DNA of 64,000 bases from Haematobia irritans (taxonomy: Eukaryota > Arthropoda > Insecta > Diptera > Muscidae), in NCBI RefSeq assembly GCF_050003625.1, contig NC_134398.1:203788583-203852582 (forward strand). The letters run 5' to 3'. Position numbers and translations under genes: made by a program. How positions within the stretch are numbered: position 1 is the first letter of the stretch; each line of letters starts with the position of its first letter. Below the pieces are notes generated by a model. It was given only the letters and a program-made list of their open reading frames with translations, did no database searches and was not told the origin of the DNA. Shown here one piece after another: positions 23,619 to 35,560 of this stretch.

Positions 23619-24314
23619 AAGAATTTAATATTGATATATGGATTTATGTATTTTTTTCACATATTAAATATCTCCAATTTTTATCTCCCTCATTTGAAAA
23701 TTCTTTAGTTCAACTTTTCTCTTTATCTCAAATTGTGACATTGCAAATTTAAAAATAATGACAATTTTTTTTCTTCCAATCGATTGGAAATTATTTTCCA
23801 TTTCCAGTGAATGAATTCTGACTGATTCGCATTGGTAATTTGTATGATTTTTTTTTTTGTTTTGCTGCAACCATAACGACCATAGAATAAACCATGGTTT
23901 CTTGCTTTTGCTAGGAAGCAAGAGTGCTACAAACCAACAGACAATAACCAATTAAACTTGAACATATCCGAGTAAATCCCAGCAACTTAATATGGGTATT
24001 TGTCTACAATTTGTAGTCTAAAAACAGCAATACAAGACCGTCATAATTAAAATCCCACTATAATCTAGATGTACGCAGTTTTTCTTTCCATAACAAAAAT
24101 AATTAGAAATATTTTTTTTTTTTTTGGATGAACAATCATATAAGGAAAAAACTATTAACAATAAAAACGTGATTATTAAACTGGAACACCAAAAAATTTG
24201 AATTATATAGGATATGAGGGTATTAATAATGAACAAATTTAAGAATAATTAAAATTTTATTCAACATTTTTATATCAATCTTTTTAAGAAGACGCATTTG
24301 TTTCAAAAGAGATG
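23619..24314. other. Unassigned AT-rich spacer
   Basis: No recognised repeat or gene. Poly-T/A tracts occur near 23850 and 24115. Short minus-strand frames lack domain signatures. Confidence 0.4.
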
Positions 24315-24885
24315 TTTGTTAAAATTTTATTTCTATTTTTATTTTTCAAATTTTTATTTCCATAGAAAATTTTATCAAAATTATATTTCTATCGAAAATT
24401 TTATCAAAATTTTATTTCTGTAGAAAATTTTGTCAAAATTTTATTTCTATAGAAAATTTTGTCAAAATTCTATATATATTTGACAAATATATATAAAATT
24501 TTATCTCTATAGGAAATTTTTCTCAAAATTTTATTTCTATAGAAAATTTTTCAAAATTTTATTTCTTTAGAAAATTTTGTCAAAATTTTATTTCTATAGA
24601 AAAGTTTGTCAAAATTTAAATTCTATAAACAATTTTATCAAAATTTTATTTCTATCGAAAATTTTGTCAAAATTTTATTTCTAAAGATTTTTTTTTTCAA
24701 ATTTTTATTTATATAGAAAATTTTGTCAAAATTTTATTTCTATAGAAAATGTTCTCAAAATGTTATTTCTATTAAAGATTTTGTCAAAATCGCATTTCTA
24801 TTAAAATTTTTCTCAAATTTTATCTCTTTGGAAAATTTTGTCAACATTTTATTTCTACAGAAAATTTTGTCAAGATTTTATTTCA
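24315..24885 (+). repeat. 29-bp satellite, forward block 6
   Basis: Forward orientation, opposite to the preceding block at 23001-23618 across a 0.7-kb spacer. It ends at family C copy 3. Confidence 0.9.
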
Positions 24886-25176
24886 TTAACTTTCGGGAGG
24901 TTCTTTGGGTTTAGTGAATTACCCGAATTTATTCTGATAATTGGTTGATAGTTTTGTTACAAGTAAAGCATGCTGATGAGGAATGTGGTAATTCAAAAAC
25001 AGCTATCTATCCAACCGTCTTGCAGTCTATAGGGATTTACTCAAATAAATTCGACAAGTTTAGTCATACTTTTCCTCTGTTGGTTAAGCTATACTTGTAG
25101 TTTAGTAATGCATGGTTTTAAGCTTAAATTAAAACAACAATAATGATTGAAGAATAAACCAACAATAACAAACAAA
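24886..25176. mobile_element. Family C element, copy 3 (one end missing)
   Basis: Retains the conserved middle (GGGTTTAGTGAATTACCCG...) and the right terminal part (CCTCTGTTGGTTAAGC, GCATGGTTTTAAGCT), but the left inverted end is replaced by satellite. It abuts family A directly. Confidence 0.65.
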
Positions 25177-25426
25177 AACAAGTAAGGAAAGTCTAAAGTC
25201 GGGCGGGGCCGACTATATTATACCCTGCACCATTCTGTAGATCTAAATTTTCGATACCACATCACATCCGTCAAATGTGTTGGGGGTTATATATAAAGGT
25301 TTGTCCCAAATACATACATTTACGTATCACTCGATCTGGACAGAATTTGATAGACTTCTACAAAATTTATAGACTCAAAATTTAAGTCTGCTAATGCACT
25401 AGGATGGAACACAATGTTAGTAAAAA
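25177..25426 (+). mobile_element. Family A, older copy: 5' part (A3)
   Basis: The first ~250 bp of a family A element (AACAAGTAAGGAAAGTCTAA onward), broken in an A-run after GTTAGTAAAAA. Its continuation resumes at 26801 at the matching internal position (AAATATGGGAAACATTT). The older element was therefore split by the younger copy A4. Confidence 0.8.
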
Positions 25427-26605
25427 ACCAGTAAGGAAAGTCTAAAGTCGGGCGGGGCCGACTATATTATACCCTGCACCACTTTGTAGATCTAAATTTT
25501 CGATACCATATCACATCCGTCAAATGTGTTGGGGCTATATATAAAGGTTTGTCCCAAATACATACATTTAAATATCACTCGATCTGGACAGAATTTGATA
25601 GACTTCTACAAAATCTATAGACTCAAAATTTAAGTCAGCTAATGCACTAGGGTGGAACACAATGTTAGTAAAAAAATATGGGAAACATTTAAATCTGGAG
25701 CAATTTTAAGAAAACTTCGCAAAAGTTTATTTATGATTTAACGCTCGATATATATGCATTAGAAGTTAAGGAAAAATAGAGTAATTTTTACAACTTTTCG
25801 ACTAAACAGTGGCGATTTTACATGGAAAATGTTCGTATTTTGACCATTTTTGTCGAAATCAGAAAAACATATATATGGGAACTATATCTAAATCTGAACC
25901 GATTTCAACCAAATTTGGCACGCATAGCAACAATGCTAATTCAACCCCTTGTGCAAAATTTCAACTAAATCGGAGTTAAAAATTGGCCTCTATGGTCATA
26001 TGAGTGTAAATCGGGCGAAAGCTATATATGGGAGCTATATCTAAATCTGAACCGATTTCAACCAAATTTGGCACGCATAGCTACAATGCTAATTCTACTC
26101 CCTGTGCAAAATTTCAACTAAATCGGAGCAAAAAATTGGCCTCTGTGGTCATATGAGTGTAAATCGGGCGAAAGCTATATATGGGAGCTATATCTAAATC
26201 TGAACCGATTTCAACCAAATTTGACACGCATAGCTACAATGCTAATTCTACTCCCTGTGCAAAATTTCAACTAAATCGGAGCAAAAAATTGGCCTCTGTG
26301 GGCAAATGAGTGTAAATCGGGCGAAAGCTATATATGGGAGCTATATCTAAATCTGAACCGATTTGGCTGATATTTTGCAAGTTTTTCGAGACTCTTAACA
26401 TATTCGGATGTACGGAATTTGAGGAAGATCGGTTGATATACACGCCAATTATGACCAGATCGGTGAAAAATATATATGGCAAATCTGAACCGATTTTTTC
26501 CAAAATCAATAGGGATCGTCTTTGAGCCGAAACAGGACCCTATACCAAATTTTAGGACAATCGGACTAAAACTGCGAGCTGTACTTTGCACACAAAAATA
26601 CATCA

Positions 26606-26659
<54 letters not shown>

Positions 26660-26800
26660 GGGCATCGCTAAATCGACTCAGAATTTAATTCTAAGACGAT
26701 CGGTATACTAAACGATGGGTCTCAGACTTTTCCTTCTTGGCGTTACATACAAATGCACAAACTTATTATACCCTGTACCACAGTAGTGGTGAAGGGTATA
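25427..26800 (+). mobile_element. Family A, younger full-length copy nested in the older one (A4)
   Basis: Complete element of about 1374 bp, from (CC)AGTAAGGAAAGTC to the 3' hairpin (TATACCCTGTACCAC...AGGGTATA). It lies exactly at the A-run that interrupts the older copy. Internally it has four 153-bp repeats (GGGAGCTATATCTAAATC at 26030, 26183 and 26336) and a CAGA run at 26607-26660, the reverse complement of GTCT. No target-site duplication is visible, which fits Helitron-type insertion. Confidence 0.8.
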
Positions 26801-27750
26801 AATATGGGAAACATTTAAATCTGAAGCAATTTTAAGGAAACTTCGCAAAAATTTATTTATGATTTATCACTCAATATATATGTATTAGAAGTTTAGGAAA
26901 ATTAAAGTCATTTTTACAACTTTTCGACTAAGAAGTGGCGATTTTACAAGGAAAATATTGTTATTTTGACCATTTTTGTCGAAATCAGAAAAACATATAT
27001 ATGGGAGCTATATCTAAATCAGAACCGATTCCAACCAAATTTGGTACGCATAGCAACAATGCTAATTCTACTCCCTGTGCAAAATTTCAACTAAATCGGA
27101 GGAAAAAATTGGTCTCTGTGGTCATATGAGTGTAAATCGGGCGAAAGCTATATATGGGAGCTATATCTAAATCTGAACCGATTTCAACTAAATTTGGCAT
27201 GCATAGCTACAATGCTAATTCTACTCCCTGTGCAAAATTTCAACCAAATTGGAGTAAAACTCTGGCTTCTGGGACCGAATTAGTCCATATCGGGCGAAAG
27301 ATATATATGGGAGCTATATCTAAATCTGAACCGATTTCAATAAAATTTTGCACATTTGACTATACTACCAATTGTACTCCTAGTGCAAAATTTCAACCAA
27401 ATTGGGGTAATACTCAGGCTTCTAGGGCCGTATAAGTGCATATCGGGCGAAAGATATATATGGGAGCTATATCTAAATCTGAACCGATTTCTTCCAAAAT
27501 CAATAGGGTTCTATTTTGACCCAAAACACATACTTGTGCCAAATTCGAAGTCGATTGGGCTTAAATTACTACCTAATCCCTTGGTTACAAAAATGTGTTC
27601 ACGGACAGACGGACATGGCTATATCGACTCAGGAGCCCACCCTAAGCATTTTTGTCAAAGACACCATGTGTCTCTCTTGTCTCCTTCTGGGTGTTGCAAA
27701 CATATGCATTAACTTATAATACCCTGTTCCACAGTGTGGCGCAGGGTATA
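26801..27750 (+). mobile_element. Family A, older copy: 3' part (A5)
   Basis: Continues the element begun at 25177, with further 153-bp repeats and the complete 3' hairpin TATACCCTGTTCCACAGTG...GCAGGGTATA. The terminal ~417 bp is part of the 1.1-kb tandem duplication that follows. The GTCC/GTCT run is short here (near 27602-27612). Confidence 0.8.
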
Positions 27751-28431
27751 AAAATATTTCTATAGAAAATTATGTGAAAATTGTATTTCTATAGAAAATT
27801 TTGCCAAATTTTATTTCTATAGAATTTTTTTTTTTCAAAATTTTATTTCTACAGAAAATTTTGTCAAAATTTTATTTCTTTAGAAAACTTTGTCAATATT
27901 TTATTCTATTGAAAATTTTGTCAACATTTTATTTCTATAGCAAAATTGTTCAAAATTTTATTTCTATAGAAAATTTTGCCAAAAGTTTATATCTATAGAA
28001 AATTTTGTCAAAATTTTATTTCTATTGAAAATTTTATTTCTATAGCAAAATTTGTCAAAATTTTATTTATATTGAAATTATTTCAAAAATTTATTTCTAT
28101 GGAAAATTTTGTCAAAATTTTATTTCTATAGAAAATGTTGTCAAAAGTTTATCTCTATAGAAAATTTTTTCAAAATTTTATTTCTACAGAAAATTTTGTC
28201 AAAATTTTATTTCTTTAGAAAACTTTGTCACAATTTTATTTCTATTGAAAATTTTGTCAACATTTTGTTTCTATAGCAAACTTTGTCAAAATTTTATTTC
28301 TATATCAAAATTTGTCAAAATTTTATTTCTATAGAAAATTTTTCCAAAAGTCTCTATATCTCTATAGAAAATTTTGTCAAAATTTTATTTCTATTGAAAA
28401 TTTTGTCAACATTTTATTTCTAGAGAATAAA
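27334..28431 (+). repeat. 1098-bp segmental duplication, first copy
   Basis: Starts inside family A at ATTTCAATAAAATTTTGCAC and runs through the element's 3' end into satellite, ending at TCTAGAGAATA. The next 1.1 kb repeats it at an offset of 1098 bp with only a few differences (for example one T fewer in a T-run, and one A/G change), so the event is very recent or an assembly duplication. Confidence 0.9.
27751..28431 (+). repeat. 29-bp satellite, forward block 7a
   Basis: Forward units directly after the family A hairpin, included in the first copy of the 1.1-kb duplication. Several units carry TTTAGAAAACTTTGTCA or ACAGAAAATTTTGTC variants, which recur in the second copy. Confidence 0.9.
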
Positions 28432-29526
28432 ATTTCAATAAAATTTTGCACATTTGACTATACTACCAATTGTACTCCTAGTGCAAAATTTCAACCAAAT
28501 TGGGGTAATACTCAGGCTTCTAGGGCCGTATAAGTGCATATCGGGCGAAAGATATATATGGGAGCTATATCTAAATCTGAACCGATTTCTTCCAAAATCA
28601 ATAGGGTTCTATTTTGACCCAAAACACATACTTGTGCCAAATTCGAAGTCGATTGGGCTTAAATTACTACCTAATCCCTTGGTTACAAAAATGTGTTCAC
28701 GGACAGACGGACATGGCTATATCGACTCAGGAGCCCACCCTAAGCATTTTTGTCAAAGACACCATGTGTCTCTCTTGTCTCCTTCTGGGTGTTGCAAACA
28801 TATGCATTAACTTATAATACCCTGTTCCACAGTGTGGCGCAGGGTATAAAAATATTTCTATAGAAAATTATGTGAAAATTGTATTTCTATATAAAATTTT
28901 GCCAAATTTTATTTCTATAGAATTTTTTTTTTCAAAATTTTATTTCTACAGAAAATTTTGTCAAAATTTTATTTCTTTAGAAAACTTTGTCAATATTTTA
29001 TTCTATTGAAAATTTTGTCAACATTTTATTTCTATAGCAAAATTGTTCAAAATTTTATTTCTATAGAAAATTTTGCCAAAAGTTTATATCTATAGAAAAT
29101 TTTGTCAAAATTTTATTTCTATTGAAAATTTTATTTCTATAGCAAAATTTGTCAAAATTTTATTTATATTGAAATTATTTCAAAAATTTATTTCTATGGA
29201 AAATTTTGTCAAAATTTTATTTCTATAGAAAATGTTGTCAAAAGTTTATCTCTATAGAAAATTTTTTCAAAATTTTATTTCTACAGAAAATTTTGTCAAA
29301 ATTTTATTTCTTTAGAAAACTTTGTCACAATTTTATTTCTATTGAAAATTTTGTCAACATTTTGTTTCTATAGCAAACTTTGTCAAAATTTTATTTCTAT
29401 ATCAAAATTTGTCAAAATTTTATTTCTATAGAAAATTTTTCCAAAAGTCTCTATATCTCTATAGAAAATTTTGTCAAAATTTCATTTCTATTGAAAATTT
29501 TGTCAACATTTTATTTCTAGAGAATA
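28432..29526 (+). repeat. 1.1-kb segmental duplication, second copy
   Basis: Near-identical to 27334-28431. Its first 417 bp (28432-28848) is a family A 3' fragment (A6) that starts abruptly without a 5' end; the rest is satellite. Both breakpoints fall in AT-rich satellite-like sequence, consistent with unequal exchange. Confidence 0.9.
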
Positions 29527-30108
29527 TTTTCAAAAATTTTATTTCTATAGCAAAATTTGTCAAAATTTTATTTCTATTGAAAATTATTTAAACATTTTAT
29601 TTCTATGGAAAATTTTGTCAAAATTTTATTTCTATAGAAAATGTTGTCAAATATTTATCTCTATAGAAAATTTTATCAAAATTTTATTTCTACAGAAAAT
29701 TTTGTCAAAATTTTATTTCTTTAGAAAAAGTTGTCAAAATTTTATTTCTATAAAAAATCTTGTCAAAAGTTTATATCTATAGAAAATTTTGTCAAAATTT
29801 TATTTCTATTTAAAATTTTGTCAACATTTTATTTCTATATAAAATCTTGTCAAAAGTTTATCTCTATAGAAAATTTTGTCAAAACTTTATTTCTATTGGA
29901 CATTTTGTCAACATTTTATTTCTGTAGAAAATGTTGTAAAAATTTTATTTCTATAGCAAAATTTGTCAAAATTTTATTTCTTTGGAAAATTTTGTCAAAA
30001 TTTTATTTCTTTGGAAAATTTTGTCAAAATTTTATTTCTATAGAAATTTTTGTCTACTTTTATTTCTATAGAAATTTTTATTTCTATAGAAAATTTTGTT
30101 AAATTTTA
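28849..30108 (+). repeat. 29-bp satellite, forward block 7b
   Basis: Satellite following A6. The first ~680 bp belong to the duplicated segment, and 29527-30108 is single-copy relative to it. A 123-codon plus-strand frame here is produced by the repeat. Confidence 0.9.
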
Positions 30109-30957
30109 AAAATTTGCGTTAAAAGTATATGACGCTTACATATCAATCATCCTGCAATGTAATTGTGAAATAAAAATACAATTTATTCCTTTGATCAAAT
30201 GATTCTTTAATCACCCAAATAGAGCATTCAGGAAAGCCATTATTTGAAATCCGTCAAAAGACAAGGGTCAAATATTTGATATTTAAGTCAAAGTAAAAGT
30301 ATAGGCCTGCAGTAATGTGATTGGGCGTTAATCCATAAAGAAACTAGCTTAAGAAATGTGACCTATGAACTTACTGAACTACACAGAAAATGTTCAACGT
30401 TTCACATCAAATGAAATCAAAGTAACTCAAACAATTTAACCCTAAAGGTAAATAATGTGAAATATTGCTGAACACAAAGCTTTTGTACTTTACAGAATAT
30501 TGAGCTTTAGAAAATGTGAATGGAATCTGATCTCTTTCAAAAGGAATCACCGTTTAACATTTACTTTACAATAATTGAGGAGAAAAGAACGGCATAATGG
30601 TTTAGGGATGATGATTTTATCCATTTATCGTTCATCTACCCTAGTCGATCAATTATATTCAATATCACCATCACCATATTTACTGCTGACTGGCTTTCAA
30701 TAGGAAGACGACAAGTATTTGATGCACAAGTATGCATTTCCTGAATTGAAGCCATATGGTAACGTTATCATATCTCATGAGTTGAGTTCAATCTCACTGA
30801 CTACAAAAATAGGACCGAGATTTATACTCATGTAAAGAGGAATTTATTGTGTTGACATAATTTGAACCAGCTATATATTAGGGTGTAACGGAAATAAATT
30901 AATATTGTAATAAATAAAATAATAACACAAACGGATTAAAAAAAATTGAAAAAAAAT
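30109..30957. other. Unassigned non-repetitive sequence
   Basis: Moderately AT-rich DNA with no similarity to the window's repeat families and no extended open frame. One of the few stretches that could be unique genomic sequence. Confidence 0.45.
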
Positions 30958-33464
30958 TACCAAATTTGTCACAATTTTATTTCTATTGAAAATTTTATTA
31001 AAATTTTATTTCTATAGAAAATTTTGTTAAAATTTTATTTCTATTAAAAATTTTATCAAAATTTTATTTCTATAGAAAATTTTGTCAAATTTTTTTAATA
31101 TAAAATTTTATTTCTGTATTTTATTTTCTCACAATTTAATTTCTTTCGAAAATTTTCACAAAATTTTATTTCTATAAAAAATCTTTTCACAATTTTATTT
31201 CTAAAATTTGTCAAAATTTTATTTGTATAGAAAATTTTCTCAAAATTTTATATCTATAGAAAACTTTGCCCAAATTTTATTTCTATATCAAATTGTGTCA
31301 AGATTTTATTTCTATAGAAAATTTTGTCACAATTTTATTTCTATGGACAATTTTTTTTTGTATGGAAAATGTTGTCACAATTTTATTCATTTTTTATGTT
31401 ATTGTTGATTTCCTTTTCAATCATTATTGTTGATTTTGATTTCAGTTGAAATCAAATTTTGTAAAAACTTTAATTCTATAAAAAAATTATCAAAAATTTA
31501 GTTATAAAGAAATTTTTGTCAAAATTTTATTTCTATAGAAAATTTTGTCACAATTTTATTTCTATAGAAAATTTTGTCAAAATTTTATTTCTATAGAAAA
31601 TTGTCTCAAAAAAAATTTTTTATGGACAATTTTTGTCAAAATTGTATTCCTTAGAAGATTTTGTCAACATTTTATTTCTAAAGAAAATTTTGTTAAATTT
31701 TTATTTCTATAGAAAAATTTCTCAAAATTTTATATCTGCAGAAAATTTTTTCAAACTTTCAGTTCGGTACAAAATTTTGTCAAATTTTTATTTCCATAGA
31801 AAATGTTGTCAAAATTTTATTTCTACAGAATTTTTTTCAAAAAGTTATTTCTATAAAAAACTCTCACAATGTTATTTTTATAAAAAAAATGTCTCACAAT
31901 TATATTTCTATACAAAATTTTCTCACAATTTTATTTCTATAGAAAATATTTGCTCAATTTTATTTCTATAGAAAATTTTGTTAAATTTTTATTTCTATTG
32001 AAAATTTTCTCATAATTGTATATAAAAGTTTGTCCAAATTTAATTTTGGTAGGAAATTTTGTGAAAATTTTCTTTCTATAGAAAATTTTCTTAAAATTTT
32101 ATTTGTATAGAAAATTTTCTGAAAGTTGTATATCTGCAGAAAATTTTGTCATAATTTCATTTCGATAAAAAATTTTGTCAAAATTTTATTTCTTTAGAAA
32201 ATTTTTTCAAAATTTTGTTTCTATAGAAAATTTTCTCAAAATTTTATTTCTATAGAAAATTTTGTCAAAATTTTAATTCTATAGAAAATTTTGTCAAAAT
32301 TTTATTTCTATAGACAATTTTTGCAATATTTTATTTTCATAAAAAATTTTGTCAAAATTTTATTTCTATAGAAAATTTTGTCAAAATTTTATTTCTATAG
32401 AAAATTTTCTCAAAATTTTATTTCTGTTTTTTATAAAAATAACATTGTGAGAGTTTTCATTATTTTATTTCTATAGAAAATTTTCTCAAAATTTCATTTC
32501 TATAGAAAATTTTGTTAAATTTTTATTTCTATTGAAAATTTTCTCAAAATTGTATATGAAATTTGCCAAATTTTATTTTGGTAGGAAATTTTGTCAAAAT
32601 TTTATTGCTTTAGAAAATTTTGTAAAAATTTTATTTCTATAGAAAATTTTCTCAAAATTTTATTTCTATAGAAATTGTTGTCAAAATTTTATTTCTATAG
32701 AAAATTTTGTCAACATTTTATATATATGGAAAATTTTTTCAAAATTTCATTTTTATAGAAAATTTTGTAAAAATTTATTTCTATAGAAAATTTTGTCAAA
32801 ATGTTATTTCTATAGAAAATTTTGTCAAAAATTTATTTCTATAGAAAATTTTGTCATTATTTTATTCTTTTTGTTTTGTTATTGTTGGTTTTGTTCTTTA
32901 AGCATTGTTGTTGTTTTCAAAATTTTATTTCTATAGACAATTTTGTCAAAATTTTATTTCTATAGAAAATTTTTGCAAAATTTTATTTCTATAGACAATT
33001 TTTGCAAGATTGTATTTCTATAGACAATTTTTGCAAAATTTTATTTCTATAGACAATTTTTGCAAAATTTTATTTCTATAGAAAATTTTGTCAAAATTTT
33101 ATTTCTATAGAAAATTTTGTCAAAATTTTATTTCTATAGAAAATTTTCTCAAAATTTTATTTCTGTTTTTTATAAAAATAACATTGTGAGAGAAAACTCT
33201 CATAATTTTATTTCTTTAGAAAATTTTCGTTCAATTTTATTTCTATAGAAAATTTTCTCAAAATTTTATTTCTATAGAAAATTTTCTCAAAATTTTATTT
33301 CTACAGAAAATTTTGTTAAATTTTTATTTCTATTGAAAATTTTCTCAAAATTATATATAAAATTTGCCAAATTTTATTTTGGTAGGAAATTTTGTCAAAA
33401 TTTTATTGCTTTAGAAAATTTTGTCAAAATTTTACTTCTATAGAAAATTTTGTCAATATTTTAT
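30958..33464 (+). repeat. 29-bp satellite, forward block 8a (TTTTCTCAAAA variants)
   Basis: Forward units, many with TTTTCTCAAAATTTT. A landmark module TTTCTGTTTTTTATAAAAAT with AACATTGTGAGAG occurs at 32422 and 33160 (offset 738), and GGTAGGAAATTTTG occurs at about 32049, 32580 and 33381, so the array has higher-order duplications. Short remnants of family C ends (TTGTTATTGTTG...) lie near 31395-31450 and 32868-32920. Confidence 0.9.
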
Positions 33465-33744
33465 TCTTTTTGTTTTGTTATTGTTGCTTTTGTTCTTTAA
33501 GCATTGTTGTTGTTTTTATTGCAGCTTATAACCATACATTGACTAAATTACAAGTGTAGCTTAACCAACAGAGGAAAAGAATGTTTGTCTAATTTATTGT
33601 GGCAAAGCCCTATAGACTGCAAGATGTTTGGATGGACGCACGTTTCGGAATTACCACATTCCTAATCAGCATCCTTTACTTGCAGCAAAACTATCAAGTA
33701 CTACTGCAAGTAGAGGCTGCAATAAAAACAACAACAATATATTA
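33465..33744. mobile_element. Family C element, copy 4 (truncated)
   Basis: Has the left inverted end (TTGTTATTGTTGC..., CATACATTGACTAAATTAC, CTTAACCAACAGAGG) and the conserved middle (CAAAGCCCTATAGACTGC), then turns back at CTACTGCAAGTAGAGGCTGC into AACAACAACAATAT. The right inverted end is lost. Confidence 0.65.
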
Positions 33745-34574
33745 TTACTATAGAAAATTTTGTCAACATTTTATTTATGTGAAATTTTTTTTTCAAAATT
33801 TCATTTCTATAGAAAACTTTGTCAAAAGTTTATTTCTATGCAAAATTTTGTCAATATTTTATTTCTATAGAAAATTTTGTCAACATTTTATTTATATGGA
33901 AAATTTTTTCAAAATTTAATTTTTATAGAAAATTTTGTCAAAATGTATTTCTATAGAAAATTTTGTCAAAATGTTATTTCTATAGAAATTTGGTCAAAAT
34001 TTTAATTCTATAGACTATTTTGTCAAAATTTTATTTGTATAGAAAAGTTTCTCAAAATTTTATTTCTATAGAAAATTTTGTCAAAATATTATTTCTATAG
34101 GAAAGTTTGTCAAACTTTTATTGCTATAGAAAATTTTGTCAAAATTTATTTCAATAGAACATTTTGTCAAAATGTTATTTCTATAGAAATTTTGTCAAAA
34201 TTTTATTTCTATAGAAAATTTTCTCAAAAATTTATTTCTATAGAAAATTTTATCACAATTTTATTTCTATACAAAATTTTACAAAATTTTGTTTCTATAG
34301 AAAATGTTGTCCAATTTTTATTTCTATGGGAAATTTTCGCTCAATTTTATTTCTATAGAAAATTTTCTCAAAATTTTATTTCTATAGAAAATTTTGTCCA
34401 ATTTTTATTTCTATTGAAAATTTTCCCAAAATTGTACATAAAATTTTGTAAAAATTTCATTTTGGTATGAAATTTTGTCAAAATTTTATTTCTATACTAA
34501 ATTTTGGCAAAATTTTCTTTCTATAGAAAATTTTCTCAAAATTGTATATCTGCTGAAAATGTTGTCAAAATTTC
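33745..34574 (+). repeat. 29-bp satellite, forward block 8b
   Basis: Forward satellite between two family C copies. It includes a 130-codon repeat-derived frame (34078-34470) and units shared with block 8c, for example TTGCTATAGAAAATTTTGTC. Confidence 0.9.
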
Positions 34575-34932
34575 ATTTGTTATTGTTGTTTTTGATCTCA
34601 GCTTAAAGCCATGCATTGACTAAACTACAAGTGTAGCTTAACCAACAGAGGAAAAGTATGCTTGTCAAATTTATTTGGGCAAAGCCCTATAGACTGCAAG
34701 ATGGTTGGATGGACGCACGTTTTGGAATTACCACATTCCTCATCAGCATCCTCTACTTGCAGCAAAACTATCAACCAATTATCAGAATAAATTCGGGTAA
34801 TTCACTCAACCCAAAGTGATACTTTTCCTCTGTTGGTTATGCTACACTTGTAGTTTAGTCAATGCATGGCTTTAAGCTGAGATCAAAAACAACAAAAACG
34901 ATTGAAGAGAAGCCAACAATAACAAACAAAAC
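34575..34932. mobile_element. Family C element, copy 5 (best preserved)
   Basis: About 360 bp with terminal inverted repeats of roughly 80 bp. The left end reads TTGTTGTTTTTGATCTCAGC, GCATTGACTAAACTACAAGT, CTTAACCAACAGAGGAAAAG; the right end has the same in reverse complement. The core carries GGGCAAAGCCCTATAGACTG. It is non-coding and looks like a MITE inserted in satellite. It is the best reference for defining the family. Confidence 0.75.
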
Positions 34933-35560
34933 GAATTTCATTTCGATAAAAAATTTTGTCAAAATTTTATTTCTATAGAAAATTTTTTCAAACTTTTATT
35001 GCTATAGAAAATTTTGTCAAAATTTATTTCAATAGAAAATTTTGTCAAAATTTTAGTTCTATGGAAAATTTTTATCAAAATTTTCTTTCTATAGAAAATT
35101 TTCTCAAAATTGTATATCTGCAGAAAATTTTGTCAAAATTTCATTTCGATAAAAAATTTTGTCAAAATTTTCTTTCTATAGAAAATTTTGTCAACATTTT
35201 ATTTATATGGGAAATTTTTTCAAAATTTCATTTTTATAGAAAATTTTGTCATAATTTATTTCTATAGAAAATTTTCTCAAAATGATATTTCTATAGAAAT
35301 TTGGTGAATATTTTAATTCTATAGACTATTTTGTCAAAATGTTATTTGTATAGAAAAGTTTTCAAAATTTTATTTCTATAGAAAATTTTATCAAAATTTT
35401 GGTTGTATAGAAAATTTTGTCCAAATCTTGTTTCTATATAAAATTTTAGTTCTATGCAAAATTTGTGTCAAAATTTTATTTTATAGAAAATTTAGTCTAA
35501 ATTTTATTTCTATAGAAAATTTTGTCAAAATTTTATTTCTATGCAAAATTAAAATAAATT
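34933..35560 (+). repeat. 29-bp satellite, forward block 8c
   Basis: Last forward block of this cluster. Units become irregular toward 35560, with stray ATGCAAAATT and TTTTATAGAAAATTTAG forms. Confidence 0.85.

Noticed and set aside
29731..30102. 123-codon frame (and many similar SKFYFYRKF-type frames)
   Set aside because: These arise because three 29-bp units make 29 codons. They occur in every array and on both strands.
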